This document shows, one piece after another, positions 1-8,090 of a stretch of 64,000 nt of DNA. Position 1 is the first letter of the stretch, and each line of letters begins with the position of its first letter. Position numbers and translations under genes: made by a program. The notes below the pieces were generated by a model. The model ran no database searches, was not told the origin of the DNA, and saw only the letters and a list, made by a program, of their open reading frames with translations. This DNA comes from CBDDGJ01 sp965199285 (lineage in GTDB: Bacteria; Pseudomonadota; Alphaproteobacteria; RS24), in NCBI GenBank assembly GCA_965199285.1, contig OZ240687.1:124001-188000 (forward strand), given 5' to 3'.

Positions 1-434
1 ATATTTTCAGTAAGAAGCGCGGGCGTGTCGCTGCCTTCAATTTCTACCACAACGTCTGAGGTAAACAGCATACCGCCTGCTTTTGGTTGCACGTCTTTTA
101 AGCTTGCCCGCGCCCGGACTTTTGAATTTACCGGAACCATGCCGGTGAAACGGGTTTTGTTAGAGCCATAATTAATCCCCCGCGTGACGCTTTTCACGGC
201 AGATATTTGCGACATCAGAACCGGCAAAAGCGATAGGGTTAAAAAGCCATGCGCGATTGTGGACATGCCAAGCTCATTTTTGCATCTTTCCGCATCCAGA
301 TGAATCCATTGATGGTCGCCGGTGGCATCGGCAAAAAGCTGAATCCGCTCTTGGTCGATTTCAAACCAATCGCTGACCCCAATCTCATTGCCAAGCTCGG
401 CACTATACTCGGCTAGGTTTTCAAAAATACGCAT
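1..434 (-). CDS. MaoC/NodN-type acyl dehydratase (3' part outside window)
   Basis: The left window edge cuts the gene; 144 codons are visible and the C-terminus is missing. It reads as a hot-dog-fold hydratase of the MaoC/NodN group, which hydrates 2-enoyl-CoA thioesters. The hydratase-2 signature GDHQWIHLD lies at residues 39-47 with the expected Asp40 and His45. The ATG at 434-432 follows a strong GGAG ribosome site. The acyl-CoA synthetase gene ends 18 bp upstream on the same strand, so the two are probably cotranscribed in a fatty or aromatic acyl-CoA pathway. The true substrate cannot be read from the sequence. Confidence 0.85.
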   Translation of the reverse strand, partial: MRIFENLAEYSAELGNEIGVSDWFEIDQERIQLFADATGDHQWIHLDAERCKNELGMSTIAHGFLTLSLLPVLMSQISAVKSVTRGINYGSNKTRFTGMVPVNSKVRARASLKDVQPKAGGMLFTSDVVVEIEGSDTPALLTEN

Positions 435-452
435 ATTTTTCTCCTTCTCTGT

Positions 453-2000
453 TTATACGATTTTACTGTTTTTATTGCCCCAATAGCGGTCTCGCACCAG
501 ACGCTTATATAATTTGCCAGTCGGGTGACGCGGCAGTTCCTTGTCAAAATCAACCGAGCGCGGGCATTTAATGGCGGAGAGGCTGGCTTTACAAAATTCG
601 ATAAGCTCGTCTGCCAGCTCAGGGCTTGCCTCTTCCCATATCGCGGGTTGGACAACCGCTTTCACCTCTTCGCCAAATTCTTCATTCGGAACCCCGATGA
701 CCGCAACATCGGCAACTTTGGGATGGGTGATAAGCAGATTCTCGGTTTCTTGCGGGTAAACATTCACCCCGCCCGTGATAATCATAAAACTTTTTCGGTC
801 GGTGAGATAGACATAGCCATCCTCATCCACCCGCCCGACATCGCCAAGCGTAGACCATCCTTGCTGATGCGGATGGCGGCTATCTTTGGTCTTTTGCGGG
901 TCATTATAATATTCAAAAACCGTCTCGCTTTCAAAATATATTGTGCCAATCTCGCCAACTGGCAGTTCATTGCCATCTTCATCGCAAATATGGACAATCG
1001 AATTAAGTGATTTCCCAACCGAGCCCTTATGCGCCAACCATTCTTCTGAATTAAGGGCGCAAAATCCATTGCCTTCGCTGCCGGCATAATATTCATTAAT
1101 AACGGGCCCCCACCATTCAATCATTTGTTCTTTAATCGGAATAGGGCAGGGGGCGGCGGCATGAATGGCGCATTTCATGCTCGAAACATCATATTTTGCG
1201 CGTATCTCATCCGGTAATTTGAGCATGCGCACAAACATGGTGGGAACCCATTGGCTGGCATTGGCGCGCTCACTTTCAATAAGTTCTAAAGCGCGTTCAG
1301 GATCAAAATTTTCCATAATAATACTGGTGCCGCCAAGCGCATTCACGGCCATATTCGCCCGCAAAGGGGCGGCGTGATAAAGCGGCGCGGGTGAAAGATA
1401 AACCGTCTCTTCATTCATACCATAAAGCAGTGAAAATAGCAGTGCAAGGCCGTCTGGCTCATTAAATGGTGTGTCGGGAAGGGCGCGGCGGATGCCTTTT
1501 GGCCGCCCCGTCGTGCCAGATGAATAAAGCATATCCATGCCAAGCGATTGATCGGCAATCGGGGTGGTGGGATGGGCATTGCGGGCGCTCACATAATCAT
1601 CATACCCCTCAATCGGCGTGCCACACATAATATGGCCGGAAAGGTCAGGGAGAAGGGTACGCAATTCAGCCGCGATATCGGCCATATAATCTGAGGTAAA
1701 CAAGATTTTCGCATTGCAATCGCGGATAATATATTCAACCTCGCTTGCTGTTAAGCGTGAAGATATGGCTGTGTAGTAAAGACCGGCGCGTTGTGCCGCC
1801 CAGCAAATTTCATAAAAATGGGGGTTGTTTTCCATGAAAATCGCAATTCCATCCCCCCTTTCGACCCCGCGCGCGCGTAGCAAATGCGCGATTTGGTTGG
1901 AACGCTCATCTAATTGTTTATAGGTAACGGCGATGCCGGAATTTGCCATCTTATAGGCGATTTTATCCGGCGTATTTTGGGCGTGAATTGATGGATGCAT
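453..2000 (-). CDS. AMP-forming acyl-CoA synthetase (FadD/CaiC-like)
   Basis: 515-residue member of the ANL superfamily, which activates a carboxylic acid to an acyl-adenylate and then to acyl-CoA. The phosphate loop YSSGTTGRPKG is at about residues 159-169, the YYAGSEGNG core follows mid-protein, and the hinge GDVGRVDEDGYVYLTDR plus the C-terminal catalytic lysine (PTGK, about Lys496) are all present, so the enzyme looks complete. An upstream in-frame ATG exists (2087) but it would add a hydrophobic stretch unlike the family; ATG 2000 follows AAGGGGGAA. It is divergent from the crotonase gene and upstream of the MaoC gene. Chain length specificity is unknown. Confidence 0.9.
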   Translation of the reverse strand: MHPSIHAQNTPDKIAYKMANSGIAVTYKQLDERSNQIAHLLRARGVERGDGIAIFMENNPHFYEICWAAQRAGLYYTAISSRLTASEVEYIIRDCNAKILFTSDYMADIAAELRTLLPDLSGHIMCGTPIEGYDDYVSARNAHPTTPIADQSLGMDMLYSSGTTGRPKGIRRALPDTPFNEPDGLALLFSLLYGMNEETVYLSPAPLYHAAPLRANMAVNALGGTSIIMENFDPERALELIESERANASQWVPTMFVRMLKLPDEIRAKYDVSSMKCAIHAAAPCPIPIKEQMIEWWGPVINEYYAGSEGNGFCALNSEEWLAHKGSVGKSLNSIVHICDEDGNELPVGEIGTIYFESETVFEYYNDPQKTKDSRHPHQQGWSTLGDVGRVDEDGYVYLTDRKSFMIITGGVNVYPQETENLLITHPKVADVAVIGVPNEEFGEEVKAVVQPAIWEEASPELADELIEFCKASLSAIKCPRSVDFDKELPRHPTGKLYKRLVRDRYWGNKNSKIV

Positions 2001-2081
2001 TTTTTCCCCCTTAACGAATAAAAAGACTATACGCAAAAAGAAAAATTGGGCAAGATAGGAATTAATGAAAGGGAGAAAAAA

Positions 2082-2990
2082 ATGCAATATGAAACAATTA
2101 AAACAGAGATTGATGCTGAAGGCTTTATGCTGCTGACACTACACCGTCCCGATGCGATGAACGCCTTTACCCAAAAAATGATGTTTGAAATGGTTGATGC
2201 TTTTGATAAGGCCGATGCGGATGATAATGTCCGCGCAATTATTATTACTGGTGAGGGGGAGCGGGCTTTTTGTGCCGGCGCTGATCTTTCAAGCGGGGCG
2301 GATACATTTAATTATGCCAATCGGCAAGATCAGGTCGGGCGTAAAACGGCGGTGCAAAAAGATGGCTCGATTGATTGGAGTGATCCGTCTGTACGCGATA
2401 GTGGCGGCAAGCTGACATTACGTATTTTTGAAAGCATAAAACCTGTGATCGGGGCGATTAATGGGGTTGCGGTTGGGGTTGGCGCAACCATGCAACTGCC
2501 GATGGATGTCAGAATCGCTGCCGAACATGCCCGCTTCGGATTTGTTTTTACCCAAAGAGGAATTGTGCTTGAAGCTTGTTCTAGCTGGTTTTTGCCGCGC
2601 CTTGTTGGAATTTCACAAGCGTTACAATGGTGCTATAGCGGCGATATTTTTTCGGCTGAAGAAGCGCATAAGGCTGGGCTTGTGCAGGACATTGTGGCGG
2701 CGGATAAATTGCTGGAGCGGGCGCGCGAGATTGCTCGTAAAATGACCGCGAAAACCGCGCCGGTTGCGGTATCACTCACGCGTCAAATGTTGTGGCATAT
2801 GTTGGGCGCAGATCATCCGATGGAAGCGCATAAGGTCGATAGTAAAGCGATTTATGGACGCGGCCGACAAAGCGATGCAAAAGAAGGTGTGGTCTCATTT
2901 TTAGAAAAACGACCAGCCGAATTTAAGGATCGGCCAAGCACTGATATGCCAGATTTTTACCCTTGGTGGGATGAACGCGAATATAGTTAA
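2082..2990 (+). CDS. Crotonase / enoyl-CoA hydratase family protein
   Basis: 302 residues. The crotonase oxyanion-hole motif is at 62-69 (AFCAGADL) and the second half of the pocket at about 121-137 (PVIGAINGVAVGVGATM). The segment RGIVLEACSSWFLPRLVG (159-176) carries the glutamate equivalent to the second catalytic Glu of rat crotonase, while the first Glu position is replaced, as is common in this subgroup. There is an insertion at about 75-110 relative to minimal crotonases. ATG 2082 follows GGGAG; an upstream TTG at 2046 is less likely. The gene is divergent from the acyl-CoA synthetase (81-bp spacer), and its stop overlaps the stop of the convergent MFS gene by 4 bp. The exact reaction (hydratase or isomerase) is open. 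Confidence 0.88.
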   Translation: MQYETIKTEIDAEGFMLLTLHRPDAMNAFTQKMMFEMVDAFDKADADDNVRAIIITGEGERAFCAGADLSSGADTFNYANRQDQVGRKTAVQKDGSIDWSDPSVRDSGGKLTLRIFESIKPVIGAINGVAVGVGATMQLPMDVRIAAEHARFGFVFTQRGIVLEACSSWFLPRLVGISQALQWCYSGDIFSAEEAHKAGLVQDIVAADKLLERAREIARKMTAKTAPVAVSLTRQMLWHMLGADHPMEAHKVDSKAIYGRGRQSDAKEGVVSFLEKRPAEFKDRPSTDMPDFYPWWDEREYS

Positions 2991-4192
2991 TTTTCTTCTT
3001 TACGCGTAATCCCCCAAATCTGGGTGCGCCAGAGCAGAAATATAAACACAATCATCATGCCGCCGCCAGATACAAGCGGGGCGGTACGGATGCCAAAATC
3101 TTCAATGATAAGGGATAGGCTGAGCGCGCCTATTGGGGCAGCGCCAATAAAAGCGAGATTGTAAAAGGCTAAAATTGAAGCCCGCAAATGGGCGGGTGCA
3201 TTGCTTTGCAAGGCGGTGCGGCTCATTGACATGTTAAAGCCGCCACATATCCCCCAAGCGATACAGGTGAGTAAAAATATCGGGTAAGTTGGGGCGATTG
3301 CCATCACTACTACACAGGCTGAGCCAAGCAGGCTACCATAAACCATAAACCGCCCTTGATGGTGAATGGGCGGACGAAACATAAGAAAAAGAGTGGTCGC
3401 AATCGTACCACACCAAAAGGCAAAACTCATAATCGCAATTTCTGATTGGCCGCCGCCATAAAGATCTTTTACGATTAGCGGAAGACCAACCATAAACAAG
3501 CCAACAAATAAAATCCCTGTCGCAAGGCTGGCCAGTGTCATGGGTAAAAGAATGGGAGATGAGAAAATGGTTCTGGCACCGGCAAGAAGCTGCTGATCAT
3601 TCTTTTGATTTTGCGCGTTTTTATCGACAAGAGAAGGGTAAGCAGGCAGCAATAAGGTGATCAATAGACCAAAAATTTGGGTGATAATTTGCATGAAAGG
3701 AAGCGCCCAAACCCCATATGAAGAGGTTCCCCATGCCAGCGAAAAGCCAATAAGTTGAGCGATAAATTGGGTCATTAACACCATCATAATCGCTTGTTGC
3801 GTGTCGCGCTTGGTGACGCGCGAAACAAGCGCATCGCGCGCCGGCAGTGAAAATGATAACAACACCCCCATGCTTAAGCCATAAATAATGAGATGTTGAT
3901 AGATAAGCTGATCGCTCACCACCATCCAGCAAATAAAGGCGGGCGGCAGCATCGCAAGCGCATGAATAAAGAGTAGCATTTTGCGGGCATCGACGCGATC
4001 CGCAATATGGCCTGCGAAAATTAGCAAGAGAATTTGCGGCAAAGATAAAGAAAACTGTGCAATCGCTAGCTCTAATGGTGTGACATCCAGATAAAGCGTC
4101 GCCAGCACAGGAACCATCACATATTGCAGCCCTAAATTTATAAACCAAGACGCAACACCGCCTAAGTAAAATAGTAATGCCCTCTCATTCAT
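2987..4192 (-). CDS. MFS transporter (MFS_3 / EntS-like)
   Basis: 401-residue integral membrane protein with about twelve hydrophobic segments. The loop 2-3 motif A is recognisable as GHIADRVDARK near residues 61-71. The overall pattern resembles the MFS_3 group (EntS-like exporters), but no substrate can be assigned. Start ATG 4192-4190 places the first membrane segment (FYLGGVASWFINLGLQYVMV) immediately after a short charged N-terminus. The 3' end is convergent with the crotonase gene. The 5' side faces the leader region of the gafYZ genes, so the 166-bp spacer to 4359 holds two divergent promoters. Confidence 0.85.
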   Translation of the reverse strand: MNERALLFYLGGVASWFINLGLQYVMVPVLATLYLDVTPLELAIAQFSLSLPQILLLIFAGHIADRVDARKMLLFIHALAMLPPAFICWMVVSDQLIYQHLIIYGLSMGVLLSFSLPARDALVSRVTKRDTQQAIMMVLMTQFIAQLIGFSLAWGTSSYGVWALPFMQIITQIFGLLITLLLPAYPSLVDKNAQNQKNDQQLLAGARTIFSSPILLPMTLASLATGILFVGLFMVGLPLIVKDLYGGGQSEIAIMSFAFWCGTIATTLFLMFRPPIHHQGRFMVYGSLLGSACVVVMAIAPTYPIFLLTCIAWGICGGFNMSMSRTALQSNAPAHLRASILAFYNLAFIGAAPIGALSLSLIIEDFGIRTAPLVSGGGMMIVFIFLLWRTQIWGITRKEEN

Positions 4193-4273
4193 TATGAATA
4201 CCTTTCATTACAAGACTTTATGACAGAATTTGCGGCTGTGGTCACCCGTAAAGTTAAATATACATTTGGTTGT

Positions 4274-4291
4274 ATTGATTAATTAATCAAT
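4274..4291. promoter_or_regulatory. 18-bp perfect palindrome upstream of gafY (operator candidate)
   Basis: The bases ATTGATTAATTAATCAAT read the same on both strands. The left half supplies a TTGATT that could act as a -35 element, with TATTAG 17 bp further on as a weak -10. A dimeric repressor bound here would cover the promoter of gafYZ and might also reach the divergent MFS gene. In Caulobacter the gafYZ genes are repressed by an XRE-type protein, RogA; whether this is its equivalent site is inference. Confidence 0.45.
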
Positions 4292-4358
4292 TTAATGTAT
4301 TAGAAAAATATTAATAGTTGATTCAATACAACCTATACCTCAGGAGGCTTTGGGGGTA

Positions 4359-4454
4359 ATGAGAAATATAAAATGTTATATGAATCTTGGTTTAGATTCT
4401 TGTTCTATATGCATTTTTAGAAAAGTATGCACGTATTTGCGTGCTGCTGGATAA
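4359..4454 (+). CDS. Possible 31-residue cysteine-containing leader peptide
   Basis: A short open frame in the gafY leader begins with ATG 4359, 11 bases after a full AGGAGG at 4342-4347, and ends with TAA at 4452. The predicted peptide has 31 residues with cysteines at 6, 15, 18 and 24 and a basic C-terminal third (FRKVCTYLRAA). It ends 36 bp before the gafY ATG. No family is recognised. It could be a regulatory leader peptide, a small protein, or chance; the strong ribosome site is the main support. The region is AT-rich, so a chance frame of this length is quite possible. Confidence 0.35.
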   Translation: MRNIKCYMNLGLDSCSICIFRKVCTYLRAAG

Positions 4455-4490
4455 TAGCTCAACACATAATTGGATATGTAGGAGGATATT

Positions 4491-4910
4491 ATGCCAGCCG
4501 ATAAAGCGCGCATGTTTTTATATGATTTCTCGCCGGACGTGCTGCTCACCGCCAGTGTGAGGGATGTTTACGCATGTGCAATGATAAAATTGGTTGCAAA
4601 TCATACGGCTTTATCATCTCACACTAGTGAAGCCTATCTGATGGGGCCAAGCCGCGGGCGAAAAATCCTCGCGCGGGCGCGGCAAAAAAGCCAATATTTA
4701 ATGAATATTGTTTTTGCCATGGACTATACGCAGATCGGTAAATATACCAAACGTGACCGTACGAGTGTTGCTCATGCTTGTGGGGTGATAGAAGAAAGTC
4801 GTGATAATCTTGTCGTAGATAAGTCTTTATTTTTTACCGAAATGGCATTGCAAGCGATGGCGCAGGTGAGTTGGGGGGAAGATTATCTGGCGGCAGGGGA
4901 ACAAAAATGA
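4491..4910 (+). CDS. gafY: GafY-like GTA activator (DnaA domain IV-type DNA-binding protein)
   Basis: 139 residues. Residues about 53-105 resemble the DNA-binding domain IV of DnaA: a basic helix (RGRKILARARQKSQYLMNIV) followed by DYTQIGKYTKRDRTSVAHAC (78-97), which aligns with the DnaA signature helix (IGRRFGGRDHTTVLHA). There is no AAA+ domain, so it is not DnaA. Paired with the downstream DUF6456 gene through ATGA overlap, it matches the GafY-GafZ pair that activates the Caulobacter GTA and corresponds to the N-terminal part of Rhodobacter GafA. ATG 4491 has GGAGG five bases upstream. The GTA cluster 8.4 kb downstream supports the assignment. The gene symbol is assigned by homology and context. 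Confidence 0.8.
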   Translation: MPADKARMFLYDFSPDVLLTASVRDVYACAMIKLVANHTALSSHTSEAYLMGPSRGRKILARARQKSQYLMNIVFAMDYTQIGKYTKRDRTSVAHACGVIEESRDNLVVDKSLFFTEMALQAMAQVSWGEDYLAAGEQK

Positions 4911-5674
4911 CTCCCGCTTTGCTTCAAGAGTTTCGCCGTATTGCACCGCGTTTGGTGCGCGCTGGTTCATTTCTTGCGGTACAGGATAAAACCCAGTTTG
5001 GATTATTTATTGCTCGCAATAAAGCCCGCCGTCCGGTTGTGAAAATAGATACACAAATTGTGATGGCTTGGCAAAAACATGACTTGCTTGATGGCGATCA
5101 GCATAAATTTGTTCTAAGTAAGGCAGGTCATGCACTCTGGCGTCGCTTAAATGCAAATGGCGATAAATTTCGGGCGCAGCATCAAATTATTCAGAATGTC
5201 AAAATTGATGATGATCATCGTAACGTCAAAAAAAATATGTCTGAAACGCCTTTGGCGTGGCTAAGGGCACGCAATCATCAGTCTGGCGTTTCGATAACCG
5301 ATATCGAGTTTGATGCTGGTGAAAGATTGCGAGAAGATTTTGATGCTGCCCAACTAAACGCCCGGCTTACTGTTGATCTCACACAGGCGGTTAGTAGTAA
5401 AGGGCGACGGATCACGAATCGGGAAATTGTGCCGCTTAATGCTCTGGATGCACGCAAGCGTTTGCAACAGGCTTTGCAATATGCAGGGCCGGGATTGGCG
5501 GATATGTTGCTGATGACGTGTTGTGAATTATGTGGGATAGAAGAAAGCGAAAAGCGGTTTGGCTGGCCGCGTCGATCCGGCAAGCTGATGCTCAAAATGG
5601 GACTCGCGCGATTGGCGGTATTTTATGGGTTGCAAACCGATGAGGCGGCTTCGGAATCTTTGCGAATGCGTTGA
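4907..5674 (+). CDS. gafZ: GafZ-like DUF6456 protein, predicted GTA activator/antiterminator
   Basis: 255 residues. The C-terminal DUF6456 domain covers about 112-242: SETPLAWLRAR (112-122), then DIEFDAGERLREDF (132-145), and at the end LLMTCCELCGIEESEKRFGW (201-220) and PRRSGKLMLKMGLARLA, which looks like a sigma-type helix-turn-helix. The N-terminal 100 residues form a separate basic, probably winged-helix region. GafZ of Caulobacter is reported to be a transcription antiterminator working with Nus factors at the GTA cluster; Rhodobacter GafA carries this part as its C-terminal half. ATG 4907 overlaps the gafY stop (ATGA). The last 52 bp overlap the 3' end of sufE on the other strand. Confidence 0.83.
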   Translation: MTPALLQEFRRIAPRLVRAGSFLAVQDKTQFGLFIARNKARRPVVKIDTQIVMAWQKHDLLDGDQHKFVLSKAGHALWRRLNANGDKFRAQHQIIQNVKIDDDHRNVKKNMSETPLAWLRARNHQSGVSITDIEFDAGERLREDFDAAQLNARLTVDLTQAVSSKGRRITNREIVPLNALDARKRLQQALQYAGPGLADMLLMTCCELCGIEESEKRFGWPRRSGKLMLKMGLARLAVFYGLQTDEAASESLRMR

Positions 5675-6039
5675 ACCATTGCATAAAACCCGTTCGAACG
5701 TTGGGCACTTAAATGTTCGGAAAGGCCGAGTTGTTGAAAAATATCGGTAATATCTTGTGCCAATATATTTTGCGTAGGCTGCCCAGAATAAAGATCAATT
5801 AAAATAGCGATCAATCCTTTAACGATATGTGCATCACTATCCCCCCGAATGATAAGCTGCCCGTTCTCAAGCTTGCTTACCAGCCATACCTGACTGGCAC
5901 AGCCGTGTACTTTATAGGTATCCGAATATTCATTCTCGGCAAGGGAGGCAAGGGATTGCCCGAGCTCAATAATATACCGATAGCGGTCTTCCCAATTATC
6001 AAATAGGGCGAAATCATCCAGCAAATCTTGTAAAGCCAT
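5623..6039 (-). CDS. sufE: SufE family cysteine-desulfurase activator
   Basis: 138 residues, usual for SufE. SufE accepts persulfide sulfur from the desulfurase SufS through a loop cysteine; here it is Cys47 in KVHGCASQVW, in the conserved place. The rest (GDSDAHIVKGLIAILIDLYSG, then the C-terminal helix GLSEHLSAQRSNGFYAMVQRI) fits the family. It acts in the cytoplasm in Fe-S cluster assembly. ATG 6039 begins the conserved N-terminus. The gene converges on gafZ and shares 52 bp with it, so the two transcripts are antisense at their ends. No other suf genes are in the window. Confidence 0.92.
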   Translation of the reverse strand: MALQDLLDDFALFDNWEDRYRYIIELGQSLASLAENEYSDTYKVHGCASQVWLVSKLENGQLIIRGDSDAHIVKGLIAILIDLYSGQPTQNILAQDITDIFQQLGLSEHLSAQRSNGFYAMVQRIRKDSEAASSVCNP

Positions 6040-6099
6040 GTTTGCTTTCTAATCGCTTATATCTTGTCGGGCAAGTATAAAATCTGTTAAGTCAGTCAC

Positions 6100-6453
6100 A
6101 TGGTTGGCTTAAAGACAGATATGTGGGTGGCCGCTTTTATAAAGCGTTTGCAAGTGGCGGGTGTTGCGGCATATGTGATGCGGCATGGTGATAATGATGC
6201 GGGGGCTTTGTTTTTGCGGGTGAGTGATTTGGCCGGTCATTCCGGCTTATTGGTTTTGGGAACAGATTTTGAAGGGCGCAGGCTTTGGCGGGTTCGGGCT
6301 TCACCAGATACAACAGAGGCAGAAATTGATGAACTTCTTAAGCGTGAAGAAAAATACGATCCCGATTTTTGGGTGATTGAAATTGAAGACCGGCAATCTC
6401 GACATTTCTTACCAGACCGGATAGAAGGAACATGGGGGAGTGATAATGGATAA
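6100..6453 (+). CDS. DUF1491 family protein
   Basis: 117-residue protein of the alphaproteobacterial DUF1491 family, function unknown. Typical features are the N-terminal WVAAFIKRLQVAGVAAYVMR, the central GALFLRVSDLAG and the acidic C-terminal part DPDFWVIEIEDR. The family is small and soluble with no catalytic motif visible. ATG 6100 is used; ATG 6121 is an alternative that would trim seven residues. It is divergent from sufE (60-bp spacer) and its end overlaps the MscS start by 8 bp, so both are probably one transcript. Confidence 0.8.
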   Translation: MVGLKTDMWVAAFIKRLQVAGVAAYVMRHGDNDAGALFLRVSDLAGHSGLLVLGTDFEGRRLWRVRASPDTTEAEIDELLKREEKYDPDFWVIEIEDRQSRHFLPDRIEGTWGSDNG

Positions 6454-7558
6454 TATAATCGATAGTTTACGCAATTTTTGGCAACTCGTAAGAGACGTAT
6501 TGAGTTCTGGTGAGTATGGCTTTAGTCCCTTGGAACTGATATTTGCGCTTGGCGTTTTTGCGCTATTTGCGCTTGCGCGGGGTATCTTGTCGCGCTTTGT
6601 GATGGACAGGGCAGGGCGATGGGTTGCAAAAAGCAAAAATGAACTGGATGATGCGTTGCACAGTGTTTTAGCAAAACCAACTGAATTTTTCTTCCTAACC
6701 TTAGGGTTATTTTTTGCCTTTGAGATTTTCCAGATACAAGGTATCGCACAAGACATTTTGAATAATATTTTGCGTAGCTTTATTGCCTTTGGTCTGTTTT
6801 GGGTGGTTCATGCGACCATTAAACCACTAACCTCGCCTCTGGCGCAATGGAATACGGTGCTATCTAACGAGATGGTTGAATGGTTTGGTAATATTATTGG
6901 GTGGGCTGTTATTGCGATTGGAACGGCAACGATTTTACAAATTTGGGGCATAGAGGTTGCCCCTATTATTGCCGGTGTTGGGCTGTTTGGCGTTACGATT
7001 GCATTGGGCGCGCAAGATTTGTTCAAAAATCTGTTAGCTGGCGTTTCGATTTTAGTCGAACAGCGTTTCAAAGTCGGTGACTGGGTTGAAGTGGAAGATG
7101 AAATTGAAGGCATAGTCGAGCAAATCGGGTTTCGGTCAACGCGCATTCGTCGTTTGGATAAAGTACCGGTCACGGTACCGAATAATTTATTTGCTGATCA
7201 TGCCTTGATCAACCATTCTGAAATGACCCATCGACGGATTTATTGGCGTATTGGTTTAGCGTATAACAGTACCGCCGCACAGCTTACTGAAATATGTGAA
7301 CAGATAGAACAATGGGTTGATAATAACTCAGACTTTTCTACCCCTGAAGACGTGCCGAGGATGGTTAATATTGATCGCTTTGCCGATAGCTCGATTGATA
7401 TTTTGATTTACACATTTACCAATACAACCGATTGGCAAGAATGGTTGCGCCATAAACAGGATTTAATTCTCGCGATTAAAGAGATTGTGGAAGCCGCTGG
7501 GACAAGTTTCGCGTTCCCCAGCCGGTCGATTTATATTGAACAAGGTGATAAGGTTTAA
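6446..7558 (+). CDS. MscS family mechanosensitive ion channel
   Basis: 370 residues, four or so membrane spans followed by the MscS core. The pore helix and beta-domain signature is clear: ALGAQDLFKNLLAGVSILVE, then KVGDWVEVEDEIEGIVEQIG and the FRSTRIRRLDKVPVTVPN strand region. Such channels open under membrane tension and release solutes during osmotic downshock. ATG 6446 has GGGGGAG five bases upstream; a GTG at 6440 is an alternative. The gene converges on the DUF934 gene, with 19 bp between stops. Confidence 0.9.
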   Translation: MDNIIDSLRNFWQLVRDVLSSGEYGFSPLELIFALGVFALFALARGILSRFVMDRAGRWVAKSKNELDDALHSVLAKPTEFFFLTLGLFFAFEIFQIQGIAQDILNNILRSFIAFGLFWVVHATIKPLTSPLAQWNTVLSNEMVEWFGNIIGWAVIAIGTATILQIWGIEVAPIIAGVGLFGVTIALGAQDLFKNLLAGVSILVEQRFKVGDWVEVEDEIEGIVEQIGFRSTRIRRLDKVPVTVPNNLFADHALINHSEMTHRRIYWRIGLAYNSTAAQLTEICEQIEQWVDNNSDFSTPEDVPRMVNIDRFADSSIDILIYTFTNTTDWQEWLRHKQDLILAIKEIVEAAGTSFAFPSRSIYIEQGDKV

Positions 7559-7577
7559 GCGTGAGCGTGTATTTATA

Positions 7578-8090
7578 CTAGCGTTGCCATAAAATGCCGC
7601 GTCTATCATCGCTGGCGGGCTGGTAGGCATCAGAAAAACTGGATATGGCGTTGGTGAAATCTTCAAGCGTCATATCATCGGTGACTTCAAACGCATCAAT
7701 GCCGCAGCGCTGCATGAATTGTAACTGGTCGTAAAGCACTTCGCCACAGGCGCGAATTTCACCCGTAAAACCAAGCTCGCGTAAAATACGGGCGGAAGAA
7801 AATCCGCGCCCATTGCGGTAGATGGGAAATTCGATTGCAACCATCGTGACCATATCAAGATAGGGGGCAAGCGTATAAACATCCTCCCCCGCTTTTTCAC
7901 CTGCCCGTAAGATAACCGCCAGAGGTTGGTTGCGATTTTTTAGATTATTGGCTTCGGCTTCCAGCTGGGATAGAGATATGATGCAAGGGGCATCAGCTAG
8001 GGCTGCATCATCGTCTACCAGCGTCCACTCATTTTCAACAAACGCCCATTTAGTATCGGATGAATTGGCTTTGATAATTTTAGTCGGCAT
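7578..8090 (-). CDS. DUF934 family protein of the sulfite reductase operon
   Basis: 170-residue protein of the DUF934 family, which is found next to assimilatory sulfite reductase in many proteobacteria and is presumed to help sulfite or sulfate reduction, although its biochemistry is not known. Visible family features are the N-terminal MPTKII with a following WTLVDDD, the central PLAVILRAGE and VVAIEFP-like strand, and the C-terminal RELGFTGEIRACGEVLYDQL and FMQRCGIDAFEV. The start at ATG 8090 overlaps the cysI stop by 11 bp, showing translational coupling. Confidence 0.85.
   Translation of the reverse strand: MPTKIIKANSSDTKWAFVENEWTLVDDDAALADAPCIISLSQLEAEANNLKNRNQPLAVILRAGEKAGEDVYTLAPYLDMVTMVAIEFPIYRNGRGFSSARILRELGFTGEIRACGEVLYDQLQFMQRCGIDAFEVTDDMTLEDFTNAISSFSDAYQPASDDRRGILWQR

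Noticed and set aside
4279..4295. CtrA-type TTAA-N7-TTAA site upstream of gafY
   Set aside because: TTAA copies occur at 4279, 4283 and 4292 but none of the pairs has the seven-base spacing.
4491..4910. Annotation of the gafY gene as dnaA or a replication initiator
   Set aside because: Only the DNA-binding domain IV-like region is present; there is no AAA+ domain, and the DUF6456 partner plus GTA context favour GafY.
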